Assembly: GCA_963820965.1 (NCBI GenBank)
Contig: CAWGCC010000031.1
Location: 434,001-498,000, forward strand
Direction of reading: 5' to 3'
DNA: 64,000 nt
DNA from: DATEDA01 sp963820965
GTDB taxonomy: Bacteria; Pseudomonadota; Gammaproteobacteria; Burkholderiales; SG8-39
A program made the position numbers and the translations under genes. Under the pieces are notes generated by a model. It was not told where the DNA came from. It saw only the letters and a list, made by a program, of their open reading frames with translations, and searched no databases. Of this stretch, positions 1 through 8,833 are shown in pieces; positions within the stretch are counted from its first letter, which is position 1; each line of letters starts with the position of its first letter.

Positions 1-287
1 GCGACCTGCGGCTTCTCCTCGTACGGCAGCGGCGCTCCGCCGAGATAGCCGAACACGAACGAGGTGCCGGCCTCGGTCGCGCGGTCGAGCGCGCCGACCG
101 CGCGGTTGAGCCAGAGGAACACCTCCGCGAAGAGCGGCAGCTTGAGCAAGACGATCGCGAGCGCGGCGGTGAGCGCCATCCCGGCGATCACCGGCCGCCA
201 GGCGACCGCACCGCGACGCTCCGAGAGGAGCCACGCGAGCGCGTGGAGCGCGAAGAACCCGACGAGGCTCTGCAGGGCGAGCGTCAC
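1..287 (-). CDS. Concentrative nucleoside transporter (CNT/NupC-type), 5' part only
   Basis: This is the N-terminal 95 residues of a cation-coupled nucleoside importer of the inner membrane; the rest lies beyond the window edge. Reading from a GTG at 287, the protein starts VTLALQSLVGFFALHALAWL and contains the stretch AGTSFVFGYLGG, which is characteristic of the CNT family N-terminal region. Hydrophobic segments are visible at about residues 5-21 and 33-51. The GTG overlaps the stop of the upstream transporter gene by 4 bp, which suggests translational coupling. The substrate cannot be told from this fragment. Confidence 0.75.
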   Translation of the reverse strand, partial: MTLALQSLVGFFALHALAWLLSERRGAVAWRPVIAGMALTAALAIVLLKLPLFAEVFLWLNRAVGALDRATEAGTSFVFGYLGGAPLPYEEKPQV

Positions 288-1309
288 GACAAGCCGACGC
301 CGAGCAACCTGCCGATCGCGTAGGTCGCCGCGCCCGCCCCGCCGCCGATGCACAGCATGCGCAGGCCGTCGCGCACGGCGGTCCGCCCGGTGAACAGGCT
401 GATGGTCGCGCCGACCGCGAACAGCGCACAGGCGGCGAGCGCGATCGACGCCATGAGCGCGGTGTTGCCCGTCGCAAAGAGGAACGGCGCAACCGGCACG
501 AACGCGCCGGCGGCGAAGGAGAAGAACGAGGACAGCGCCGCGCCCCACGGCGAGCCGAGCTCGTCGGGATTGAGCCCGAGCTTGTCGCGCGCGAGAAGGT
601 CGAGCGCGCGCGCCTCGTCGGGGACGGTGCTGGTCGCGAGCGCCGCAGCCTCGTCCGGCTCGAGGCCGCGGCCCTCGAAGATGCGCGCGAGCTCCTGCAC
701 GGTCTCGGCCGGGTACGCGAGCAGCTCGGCGCGCTGGCGGGCGATCTGGTGCTCGAACATCTCGCGCTGCGAGGTCACCGAGACGTACTCGCCCGCCGCC
801 ATCGAGAACGCGCCGGCGAGAAGCCCCGCGGCGCCGGCGAGCAGGATGGCCGCGCTGCTGTCGGACGCGCCGGCCACGCCGAGCATCAGGCTCGCGTTGG
901 AGACGAGCCCGTCGTTCACGCCGAACACCGCTGCCCGCAGGTTGCCGCCGGTGCCGACGCCGCGACGGCGCTCGGCCATCTCCTCGAGCGTCTCGGGCCG
1001 CGGCGCCGGCAGGTCCGGCTGGCGGTAGACGGAGAGCCCGCGGAGCTCCATGGCCGCGAGAATCCCGTGCGTCGCGCGCGGGCCGAGGCGGCGCACGAGC
1101 CGGTCGACGATGCGCGTGCGGAGGTCGGGCTTGAACCGCGCGGGCGCCGCCGCGCCGCCCCGCTTCGCCGCGCGGGCTTCAGCGTCGGCGGCGAGACCGA
1201 GGAACAGGGGCTCGCGCGGCGTGCCCTTCTCGGTGTCGGCGATGGTGCGGTAGAGATGCGCGGCGCGCATCTCCTCGCGCCAGCCGTCGAGCCCGCCCTC
1301 GCCGGCCAC
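284..1309 (-). CDS. VIT1/CCC1-family Fe/Mn transporter with short ferritin-like N-terminus
   Basis: This is a 341-residue membrane protein of the VIT/CCC1 family, which moves iron or manganese across membranes. The VIT domain covers roughly residues 110-341: GVNDGLVSNASLMLGVAGAS and an AAGEYVSVTSQREMFEHQ segment are family hallmarks, followed by a TM-rich end. The first ~60 residues (WREEMRAAHLYRTIADTEKG) look like the first helices of a rubrerythrin/ferritin-like domain, as in membrane-bound ferritin fusions, but they are too short to form a complete four-helix bundle. It sits directly before the nucleoside transporter with a 4-bp overlap. Metal specificity is inferred only from the family. 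Confidence 0.82.
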   Translation of the reverse strand: MAGEGGLDGWREEMRAAHLYRTIADTEKGTPREPLFLGLAADAEARAAKRGGAAAPARFKPDLRTRIVDRLVRRLGPRATHGILAAMELRGLSVYRQPDLPAPRPETLEEMAERRRGVGTGGNLRAAVFGVNDGLVSNASLMLGVAGASDSSAAILLAGAAGLLAGAFSMAAGEYVSVTSQREMFEHQIARQRAELLAYPAETVQELARIFEGRGLEPDEAAALATSTVPDEARALDLLARDKLGLNPDELGSPWGAALSSFFSFAAGAFVPVAPFLFATGNTALMASIALAACALFAVGATISLFTGRTAVRDGLRMLCIGGGAGAATYAIGRLLGVGLS

Positions 1310-1333
1310 CGGCCGTCCCCCGCGGCCCGGACG

Positions 1334-1834
1334 TCAGCCCGCGGTGCCTGCCGTCGGGCGCTTCGCCGCCTGCCACCGGTCGAGCTTGGCGCGGGCCTGG
1401 TTCGTCGCCGGGTCCATCTCCTGCGCGTGATTCGGCCGCCGCGCGGTGAGCTCGATCACGTAGCCGTTCGGATCGCGGAAGTAGATCGAGTCGATGAAGC
1501 CGTGATCGGAGATCCCGCGCACCTCGATGCCGGCGCTCCTCCCCTTGGCCATCATCGGCTCCAGCACCCGGCGCTCGACCTCGAGCGCGATGTGGAGATC
1601 GTAGTCGTGCTGCGGCTTGAACTCGAACGGCATGTCGGGCGTCTCGAAGAACGCGAGATACGAGCCGTCGTCGAGCTCGTAGAACGTGTGGAGCGCGGCC
1701 GTTTTGCGGCCCGACTTCGTCTCGCCGATCTCCAGGGTGCCCGCGAGCCGCAGCCCGAGGAAATCCTCGTAGAACCGCCGCGTCTCCTCCGAGTCGCGGC
1801 AGCGGTAGGCGTTGTGATGCAGTCCCTTGATCAT
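1334..1834 (-). CDS. VOC-family (glyoxalase/extradiol dioxygenase-like) protein
   Basis: This is a 166-residue single VOC-fold protein. It opens with MIKGLHHNAYRCRDSEETRR and has YEDFLGLRL, SYLAFFETPD and FRDPNGYVIELT, the usual beta-alpha-beta-beta-beta pattern. Likely metal ligands are His7 or His8 early on, a central His in DYDLHIALEV, and the Glu of YVIEL. The ATG at 1834 was chosen because the fold begins immediately after it. It lies 8 bp downstream of a glutathione S-transferase, so a glutathione-linked detoxification role is plausible. The true substrate is unknown. Confidence 0.8.
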   Translation of the reverse strand: MIKGLHHNAYRCRDSEETRRFYEDFLGLRLAGTLEIGETKSGRKTAALHTFYELDDGSYLAFFETPDMPFEFKPQHDYDLHIALEVERRVLEPMMAKGRSAGIEVRGISDHGFIDSIYFRDPNGYVIELTARRPNHAQEMDPATNQARAKLDRWQAAKRPTAGTAG

Positions 1835-1842
1835 GGTCACAC

Positions 1843-2517
1843 CTAGATCGCCACGAACGGCGTGTCCTTGAGCGAGCCAGCGAAGCCGTAGAACACTTCG
1901 TTCACCTTGGGCCAGCTCTTGAGCGCCTTCATGTTCCGCATCCAGCGCTCGACGTTGGGATAGGCCGAGTAGTTGCACCGGACGAGCTCGCCGAGCCCCA
2001 CCATCTCCGCGCCGAGATAATCGGCGACGGTGATCGAATCGCCCAGCAGGTAGACCTTCTTCGGGCCGATGAGGTGCTCGTCCAGGACCTTGAACCAGGT
2101 CTTCGATTTCTCCTTGCCCCATTCGAGCGTCGCGGCCTGCGCCTCTTCGCTCCGCCGCTTGTGCATCGGGAACGCCTGCGGATACACGAGCCCGTAGGCG
2201 AAGTCCCGGTACAGGTTGGTGTTGAACCAGTCCATCATCTCGTTGACCTTCGCCCGCGCGCGCAATTCCTTCGGATAGGACGCCGAGCCGGCCTGTTCGG
2301 CGAGGTACTTGACGATGGTCGAGCTCTCGGTCAGGCGGAAGTCGCCCTCTTCGATCATCGGCACCAGGCAGCTCGGGTTCAGCGCCGAGTAGGGCGGCTT
2401 CATGTGCTCGCCGGTGAAGAGGTCGACGACCTGGTACTCGAGGTCGATTCTCTCTTCGGCGGCGCACAACATGACGATGCGGCTGGTCGTCGAGGCGGGG
2501 TGGTAGTAGAGCTTCAT
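1843..2517 (-). CDS. Glutathione S-transferase family protein
   Basis: This is a 224-residue cytosolic GST. The thioredoxin-like N-terminal domain begins MKLYYHPASTTSRIVMLCAA, with SCLVPMIEEGDFRLTESSTI giving the cis-Pro loop (VP) and the glutathione gamma-glutamyl contact (ESS). The all-alpha C-terminal domain follows, with the N-capping motif region LLGDSITVADYLGAEM. It overlaps the upstream acetyltransferase gene by 4 bp (ATGA) and is followed by the VOC protein, so the three look co-translated. The theta/DcmA-like appearance is only an impression. Confidence 0.85.
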   Translation of the reverse strand: MKLYYHPASTTSRIVMLCAAEERIDLEYQVVDLFTGEHMKPPYSALNPSCLVPMIEEGDFRLTESSTIVKYLAEQAGSASYPKELRARAKVNEMMDWFNTNLYRDFAYGLVYPQAFPMHKRRSEEAQAATLEWGKEKSKTWFKVLDEHLIGPKKVYLLGDSITVADYLGAEMVGLGELVRCNYSAYPNVERWMRNMKALKSWPKVNEVFYGFAGSLKDTPFVAI

Positions 2518-3059
2518 GGCTGGTCCTCCTGCTGACGGGGGGTGTCGCTAGACGGGGGGAGTCTACGCCAGCGCGGATCGGCGAGCACCACCGAGGTCTC
2601 GATCTGCCGCTCGGGGATCGCCCAGTATTCGCGGAGCAGGCGCTCCTTCTCCGCCGGCGTGACGAGCCGGAAGCCGTGCCGCTCGTAGAACCGGATGGCC
2701 CAGGTCGCGGCGGCCCAGGTGCCGACGAGCACCGGCCGCGCCGTCCGCGCGAGCAGATGCTCGAGGAGCTGCCCGCCGATGCCCCGTCCGCGCGCTCGCG
2801 TCGCGACGTAAGCATGGCGGATCAGGGCGACGTCCCGGACGTCCTGGAGGCCCATGACGCCCGTGAGCTGCTCCGGCTCGTCCCAGCCCCAGAACACGAC
2901 GCCGGCGTCGAGCTCGCGCACGAGCGCCGCCGCCGGCATGTACGGCTCGTGCCACTGGTCGGCAGGAATGTGGCCGCGGTAGGCCTGCGCCGCGTCGTTG
3001 ACGATCGCGAGGATCGCAGCGTGGTCGCTTTCGCCGCACCGACGGATAGTCACCGTCAT
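2514..3059 (-). CDS. GNAT-family N-acetyltransferase
   Basis: This is a 181-residue protein, MTVTIRRCGESDHAAILAIV, with a GNAT core. The acetyl-CoA pyrophosphate-binding signature is in ATRARGRGIGGQLLEHLLA (R/Q-x-x-G-x-G/A type), and FYERHGFRLV is motif B. The substrate is not evident. The ATG at 3059 shares one base with the stop of the preceding gene (TGATG), and the gene's own stop overlaps the GST start by 4 bp, so it sits in a tightly packed operon. Longer upstream ORF extensions lack GNAT sequence and were discarded. Confidence 0.85.
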   Translation of the reverse strand: MTVTIRRCGESDHAAILAIVNDAAQAYRGHIPADQWHEPYMPAAALVRELDAGVVFWGWDEPEQLTGVMGLQDVRDVALIRHAYVATRARGRGIGGQLLEHLLARTARPVLVGTWAAATWAIRFYERHGFRLVTPAEKERLLREYWAIPERQIETSVVLADPRWRRLPPSSDTPRQQEDQP

Positions 3060-3448
3060 CAGCGGCTCGCCGCCCGCGCCCGCTTCGATTCCGCGAGGCG
3101 CGGCGCGAGCCCCTGCCCGCGTGGCGGCTGCGAGACGGTTCCGGTCACGGCGAATGCCTGGCCGCGTGCCGGCAGCGAGTCCCGTGCCACGACGACGATC
3201 TCGGCAGCGCCTTCCCGCAAGGTGTACGTGCGGGATCCCGCTCCGGTCGACAGGCGAATGTCGCTCGTCGAGGCGACCACGCCCTGCACCGTGACCTGCG
3301 TGCCGTCGTAGTGGCCCGGCGCCGCGACGATGGCCGGAATCGGCGTGATCGCCACGGTCGTCTGGGGGCGAAACCAGTACCACCAGCTGCCCGCCGCCGC
3401 GATTCCGAGGAGGAGGATGGTCAGCAGAACGCCGCGGCCGCGCTGCAC
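3059..3448 (-). CDS. Membrane-anchored OB-fold-like protein of unknown function
   Basis: This is a 129-residue protein beginning at a GTG just 1 bp after the recX stop. It has one N-terminal TM/signal-anchor segment (GVLLTILLLGIAAAGSWWYW) followed by a ~100-residue beta-rich part. The pattern PGHYDGTQVTVQGVVAST, then RTYTLREGAAEIVVVA and AFAVTGTVSQ, resembles small periplasmic OB-fold domains of the CcmE/tRNA-anti type. No heme-binding His motif of CcmE is present. I do not recognise a specific family. It is co-directional with recX and the GNAT gene. Confidence 0.6.
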   Translation of the reverse strand: MQRGRGVLLTILLLGIAAAGSWWYWFRPQTTVAITPIPAIVAAPGHYDGTQVTVQGVVASTSDIRLSTGAGSRTYTLREGAAEIVVVARDSLPARGQAFAVTGTVSQPPRGQGLAPRLAESKRARAASR

Positions 3449-3449
3449 G

Positions 3450-3863
3450 TCACTCCTCGTCGGTTCCGCCGACGACCTGCCGGATTGCCTCGAACGAGAA
3501 GCCGCGCCCCCGCAGGAAGCGCATCTGCCTCGCCTTCTCGAGCGCATTCGCCGGCGGTGCGCCGAATCGCCGTCGCCACGCCTCGCGCGCGCGCGCGAGC
3601 TCGGTCGCGCGCGCGTCGCTGGTCGCGCGCGCAATCACCGGCTTGGCGACGCCCCTCGAGCGCAGCTCGTGCTCGATGCGCGCGACGCCGAACTTGCGCG
3701 CGAGGGTGTGCGCGCGGGCGTCGGCGTACCGATCGTCGGAGAGGAGCTTCTTGCGGACGAGCTCGTCCAGGAGCGGGGGGATCTCGTCCGGGTCGGACGC
3801 GTAGCGGGCAAGCCGGGCCGCGAGCTCGGCGCGCGTGTGCTCGCGGCGCGCGAGGAGCGCCAC
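3450..3863 (-). CDS. recX: RecX, regulator of RecA
   Basis: This is a three-helix-repeat protein that modulates RecA filaments. The repeats are visible as LARREHTRAELAARLARYA, LVRKKLLSDDRYADAR and FLRGRGFSFEAIRQVV. The annotated start is the GTG at 3863, giving 137 residues, which is short. In-frame sequence upstream (LRERA preceding VALLARRE) matches what RecX proteins normally contain, but no ATG, GTG or TTG lies there. The only near-start is a CTG at 3896, four bases after the recA stop. The true N-terminus may therefore use a rare start codon. It lies directly downstream of recA, as is usual. Confidence 0.85.
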   Translation of the reverse strand: MALLARREHTRAELAARLARYASDPDEIPPLLDELVRKKLLSDDRYADARAHTLARKFGVARIEHELRSRGVAKPVIARATSDARATELARAREAWRRRFGAPPANALEKARQMRFLRGRGFSFEAIRQVVGGTDEE

Positions 3864-3900
3864 CGCGCGTTCCCGAAGAGTCGGCTTGGTGCCCAGCCTT

Positions 3901-4953
<1,053 letters not shown>

Positions 4954-5210
4954 GGCTATTCTCCCATAAAGAATCGGCGAATCAGCGAGACGCGATCGAA
5001 CCGGCAGGTGGATTATCGGCCGGGCAGTGGCTCACCACGCGAGCCCGCGCGACGTCTTCCGCGGCCGGCGCCGGGTGCAGGCCCGGTTGACCTTCTGCCA
5101 CAGGCCCGGGAGAGCCGCTTCCCCGCTATGGAGCGCTGGTCATCGCGGCAGAGACAGCTAGGCGATAGCCCGCCTGCGGATGCGCTCCCGACCGGCCGAT
5201 CGGGGATCGA

Positions 5211-6308
5211 TCAGGCAGCGTGGAAGTTTGCGAGGCGCACCGGCACCCGCCGCGGCCCGAATGGCGTCTTGAACTCTGCGAAGCGCCCGGGAAGCACGCT
5301 GCGGCACTCCTTGCAGCGCCCGTCGGCGGTCACGCGGTAGTCGAGGATGCGGTGCCAGTCGCGCACGATCAGCGCATTGCCGCAGGCGGGACAGAAGGTG
5401 GTGCCGCCCTCGGTGTCGTGGACGTTACCGGTGTAGACGTAGTGCAGTCCCTCGCGCAACGCAATCTCCCGCGCGCGGGTAAGCGTCGCGGGCGGCGTAT
5501 GCGGCAGGTCGGTCATCCTGTAGTCGGGATGGAACGCGGTGAAGTGCACCGGTACGTCGGGCCCGAGCTCCTTCATGATCCACTTGCACTCGGCCTCGAT
5601 CTCTTCCGCCGAGTCGTTCTTCCCCGGGATGAGCAGCGTCGTGATCTCGAACCACACGTCGGTCTCGTGCTTCAGGTACGCGAGCGTGTCGAGCACCGGC
5701 TGCAAGCGGGCGCCGCAGAGTTTGAAGTAGAACTCGTCGGTGAACGCCTTCAGGTCGACGTTCGCGGCGTCCATCTTGGCGTAGAACGCCTCGCGCGCAC
5801 CGGGTGAGATGTACCCGGCGGTCACCGCTACCGTTGCCACGCCGCGCGCGTGGCACGCGTCGGCGACGTCCATCGCGTACTCGGCGAAGATCACCGGATC
5901 GTTATAAGTGAACGCGACCGACTTGCAGCCGAGGCTCTCCGCGGCGCGCGCGATGGTCTCGGGCGAGGCCTCGTCCGCGAGCGTGTCCATCTCGCGCGAC
6001 TTCGAGATGTCGTGGTTCTGGCAGAACTTGCACGCGAGGTTGCAGCCCGCGGTGCCGAACGAAAGGATGCTCGACCCGGGATAGAAGTGGTTGAGCGGCT
6101 TCTTCTCGACCGGGTCGACGCAGAACCCCGACGACCGGCCGTAGGTCGTCAGGATCATCCGGTCACCTTCGCGCATGCGGACGAAGCAAGCGCCGCGCTG
6201 GCCTTCGTGCAGCCGGCAGTCGCGCGGGCAGAGATCACACTGGATGCGGCCGTCGTCGAGCCTGTGCCACCAGCGGCCGAGGTATTTCGATTCGGCGAGA
6301 GCGTTCAT
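5211..6308 (-). CDS. amrS: AmmeMemoRadiSam system radical SAM enzyme
   Basis: This is a 365-residue radical SAM protein. The iron-sulfur cluster motif is CNLACKFC (CX3CX2C), in AGCNLACKFCQNHDISKS. An N-terminal CDLCPRDC cysteine cluster and a C-terminal zinc-ribbon-like pair (CPACGN...CKEC) are also present. The order N-terminal Cys cluster, SAM barrel, C-terminal ribbon matches the AmrS subfamily (PflA-like activating enzymes). It lies downstream of the Memo-AMMECR1 fusion on the same strand. The reaction of this three-part system is not established in general. Confidence 0.92.
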   Translation of the reverse strand: MNALAESKYLGRWWHRLDDGRIQCDLCPRDCRLHEGQRGACFVRMREGDRMILTTYGRSSGFCVDPVEKKPLNHFYPGSSILSFGTAGCNLACKFCQNHDISKSREMDTLADEASPETIARAAESLGCKSVAFTYNDPVIFAEYAMDVADACHARGVATVAVTAGYISPGAREAFYAKMDAANVDLKAFTDEFYFKLCGARLQPVLDTLAYLKHETDVWFEITTLLIPGKNDSAEEIEAECKWIMKELGPDVPVHFTAFHPDYRMTDLPHTPPATLTRAREIALREGLHYVYTGNVHDTEGGTTFCPACGNALIVRDWHRILDYRVTADGRCKECRSVLPGRFAEFKTPFGPRRVPVRLANFHAA

Positions 6309-6319
6309 GGTCGGGGACG

Positions 6320-6386
6320 CGTCATCCCGGCGAACGCGAGGGTCCAGGGGGACACGGCCGGGATTCCGGCGTTCGCCGGAATGACG
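6320..6386. repeat. Inverted repeat pair between amrS and amrBA
   Basis: Two copies of a short sequence face each other. CGTCATCCCGGCGAACGCGA starts at 6320, and GGATTCCGGCGTTCGCCGGA runs from 6361 and ends in ATGACG at 6386. The second copy is itself palindromic (CCGGCGAACGCCGG core). The transcript would form a long hairpin. The CGTCATTCC-GGCGAA type resembles dispersed extragenic palindromes common in proteobacterial genomes. No T-run follows, so it is not a classical terminator. Confidence 0.7.
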
Positions 6387-6387
6387 A

Positions 6388-7755
6388 TCATCGCGCCTTT
6401 ACCTCCGATTCCTTCCACTTCTTCACCTGATACCGCCACACCTGGCAGCGGGTCAGACGCGTGTCGGCCGGGATCCCGGCCTTCTGCATGAGACTCGCGA
6501 GGAACCTGCCGGGTTCCGGCAGCTGCTCCCAAACCTGCGGCAGGTAGGTCCCGCGCTTCTCGCCGCTCGCCAGGATGACGCCGTCGACGCCCGGCCGGAG
6601 CGCGGCCAGGAGGTCGCGGTCCTCGCCGAACAGCACCGCGGTGGGCGTCGAGAGAAGCGAGACCTCCATCTCGACCTTCGCGAGGTCATCGCGCCCGAGC
6701 GGCGAGAAGCGCCGGTCGGCGAGCGCGGCGGCCGCGGCGTTGGCGACGACGTCGTCGCCGAGCGCGCGGCCCGGCTCCAGGCTGCCGATGCAGCCGCGGA
6801 GTTTGCCGTCCTGGTTGAGCGTCACGAAGGTCGCGCGGCGCTCCCGCAACCATTGGGCGTCGGGGATCTTGACCTCCGCTCCCGCCTGCAGCGCGTTCGC
6901 CACGCTCGCTCGCGCGAGGCCGAGCAGCGTCCGGCCGTGCTCTTCCCCGTACTCGACGCGCTTGTCCCAGAACGCGAACGACGCATATCCGACCACGCGG
7001 TCCCGGCCGCCGGCCGTGTCGCCCGAGTTGCGCGCGTCGAGCAGCTCCGGCTGCATCGCCCGGTGTTTCGCGGTGTGCAGGAACCCGGTCAGCGGCGTCG
7101 CCCCGCACGCCTGCTCGTGGTCGATATCGGTGCGAAAGCCCACGATCGCCCGCACCGTGCGCCGGTCGATCGCGCGCGCCTGGTCGTAGCGGTGATAGTG
7201 CGAGAGGTCCGAGCTGATGACGATCAGGGTCTCCGGACCGCCCCACAGCCGGTCGAGAACCTCGGCCACCTCCTCGACGGTCGCCGACCCCACGACGAGC
7301 GGCACCAGCTTGAACCCCTTCAACACCTGCTGCAGGAACGGCACCTGCACCTCGAGCGAATGCTCGTGCGTGTGGGTCGCCGCATTGACGACCACCTGCT
7401 GCAGGCCTTTCAGCGCGGCCGCGGCCTCCGTGTCGACGTCGACGCGGCCGAGCGGGGTCTCGAATGCAGCAGCCTCCGGGAGGGCGAGCCCGCGCACCGC
7501 GACTCGATGGCACGGCCCGAGCAGCACGACGCGCTTCACGATCCCGATCGCCGGCCGCAGCAGCGCGTAAGCCTGCGCCGCGACGTTGCCAGAGTAGATG
7601 TAACCGGCGTGCGGGACGATCAGCCCCTTCGGAAAACCGGCGACGAGCGGCGCGCCGCGGGTCTCGTCGAGCATGCCGAGCAGCTCGCGAGCGAGCGACG
7701 TGTGCTCGCCCGGGTAGAACATGCCGGCAACGGCGGCGGGGCGGATTGCGCTCAT
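6388..7755 (-). CDS. AmmeMemoRadiSam protein B-A fusion (Memo + AMMECR1)
   Basis: This is a 455-residue two-domain protein. Residues ~1-265 are a Memo domain, with PHAGYIYSG, THTHEHSLEVQVPF, SSDLSHYH and the metal/Cys-bearing QACGATPL. Residues ~275-455 are an AMMECR1 domain with the hallmark LRGCIGSL and GVDGVILASGEKRGTYLPQV. The two parts, often separate as amrB and amrA, are joined here with amrS next door, so the full AmmeMemoRadiSam set is present. The ATG at 7755 was chosen because the Memo domain begins there (IRPAAVAGMFYP). An upstream in-frame extension of 35 residues shows no homologous pattern. Function is unknown; the fusion supports a shared pathway. Confidence 0.92.
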   Translation of the reverse strand: MSAIRPAAVAGMFYPGEHTSLARELLGMLDETRGAPLVAGFPKGLIVPHAGYIYSGNVAAQAYALLRPAIGIVKRVVLLGPCHRVAVRGLALPEAAAFETPLGRVDVDTEAAAALKGLQQVVVNAATHTHEHSLEVQVPFLQQVLKGFKLVPLVVGSATVEEVAEVLDRLWGGPETLIVISSDLSHYHRYDQARAIDRRTVRAIVGFRTDIDHEQACGATPLTGFLHTAKHRAMQPELLDARNSGDTAGGRDRVVGYASFAFWDKRVEYGEEHGRTLLGLARASVANALQAGAEVKIPDAQWLRERRATFVTLNQDGKLRGCIGSLEPGRALGDDVVANAAAAALADRRFSPLGRDDLAKVEMEVSLLSTPTAVLFGEDRDLLAALRPGVDGVILASGEKRGTYLPQVWEQLPEPGRFLASLMQKAGIPADTRLTRCQVWRYQVKKWKESEVKAR

Positions 7756-7969
7756 CCCGGTAGGATCATTCCTGGAAAACGCGGTGCATCGAGGCATCGA
7801 GCAGGACGCACAGTCGAAATCTACTCCGGTTGAGTGGACCGGGCGAGTGCCGCACTGCACGGACTGGCGACGCTCGGCCGTCGAGCAGCCGTCGAGCCGC
7901 CGCAGTAGGGCCCGCCGGGGCGCGGCGTCCCGTCAATATGGCGAGCTGTGGGCGGATGCCGGCCGGACG

Positions 7970-8830
7970 CTATGGCCGGCTCGCGCGCCAAGGCGCCGGT
8001 GCCCCCGGGGTCGTCGCGGTTCCCTCGATGACCCCGCCTCGCGCAACGCCTTCGAGGACCAGCGGCTTGCCGCCCGCGCCGAGGCCGGGGATCGAGAAGC
8101 GCACCGACTCGCCGCTGATCTTCAATCCTTCGAGCGCCACCTGGCGGTTGCCGACTGTCGCCGAGCCCTCCGTTCCGGCCGGCTGCTGCCGGATGGCGAG
8201 CCGCACCGGCTGGCGGGTTGCCGCAGCCGGCAGCTCGAGTCGCCATTCGCCGCCGATGCGCGCGGGAACGGTGTAGAGGTAGAGGACCGTGCGCGTGGTG
8301 CCGCTGATCTCGACCTTCTCGGGCAGGTCGTACTGGAGATGCCGGTCGTGCTGCCACGGTCCGAGCGGATAGTCGTGGGAGACGACGCGCGCACCCGCGC
8401 GCATCTCGGCGCGGATGCGCGGCACGAGCTGGATGACGGTGTGCGGAAGCAGGTAGAGCGTGAGCACCGTCGCCTCGCCGAGGCTGGTCTCGAAGAGGTC
8501 GCGCTTCTCGAACCGCACGCGATCGGCGACGCCGGCCTTCGCCGCGTTCTCGTTGGCGATCTTCACGAGCCCGGCGTCGATGTCGACGCCGTAGCCGCGC
8601 GCCCCGTAACGCTCGGCGGCGGTGATCACGAGCCGCCCGTCGCCCGAGCCGAGGTCCATCACGAAATCGTCCTTGCGCACGCTGGCGAGCCGCAGCATGT
8701 CGTCGACGATCTTCCACGGCGTCGGGACGTACGGCCCGGCGTTCTGCTGCGCCCGCGCAAGCCACGGCGCGGCGGCGGCCGTGGCAATCGCGGCGAGCGC
8801 GCGCCGGCGGTGAAGGTTCACGCTGCTCAT
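7970..8830 (-). CDS. Tat-exported class I SAM methyltransferase-like protein
   Basis: This 286-residue protein carries a twin-arginine-like signal (NLHRRRALAAIATAAAAPWL, ending ARAQ), then a Rossmann methyltransferase domain. The SAM motif I is DFVMDLGSGDGRL, followed by GYGVDIDAGLV and VRFEKRDLFE. The last ~90 residues look like a separate beta-rich domain. A SAM-dependent fold with an export signal is odd, because SAM is cytoplasmic, so the protein may act on something else or be anchored. It starts 3 bp after the pncC stop. The 214 bp between this gene's end and amrBA show no gene. Substrate unknown. Confidence 0.8.
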   Translation of the reverse strand: MSSVNLHRRRALAAIATAAAAPWLARAQQNAGPYVPTPWKIVDDMLRLASVRKDDFVMDLGSGDGRLVITAAERYGARGYGVDIDAGLVKIANENAAKAGVADRVRFEKRDLFETSLGEATVLTLYLLPHTVIQLVPRIRAEMRAGARVVSHDYPLGPWQHDRHLQYDLPEKVEISGTTRTVLYLYTVPARIGGEWRLELPAAATRQPVRLAIRQQPAGTEGSATVGNRQVALEGLKISGESVRFSIPGLGAGGKPLVLEGVARGGVIEGTATTPGAPAPWRASRP

Positions 8831-8833
8831 CGT

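Noticed and set aside
749..1846. Long plus-strand ORF of 365 codons
   Set aside because: It lies opposite the VIT and VOC genes, is Arg/Ala-rich with no domain pattern, and is a typical GC-rich antisense shadow.
4954..5210. LexA box upstream of recA
   Set aside because: No CTGT-N8-ACAG pattern was found on either strand; SOS control may use a different motif or lie in a variant form.
5185..5210. Terminator after amrS
   Set aside because: A weak stem (CCCGATC/GGTCGGG) exists but has no T-tract.
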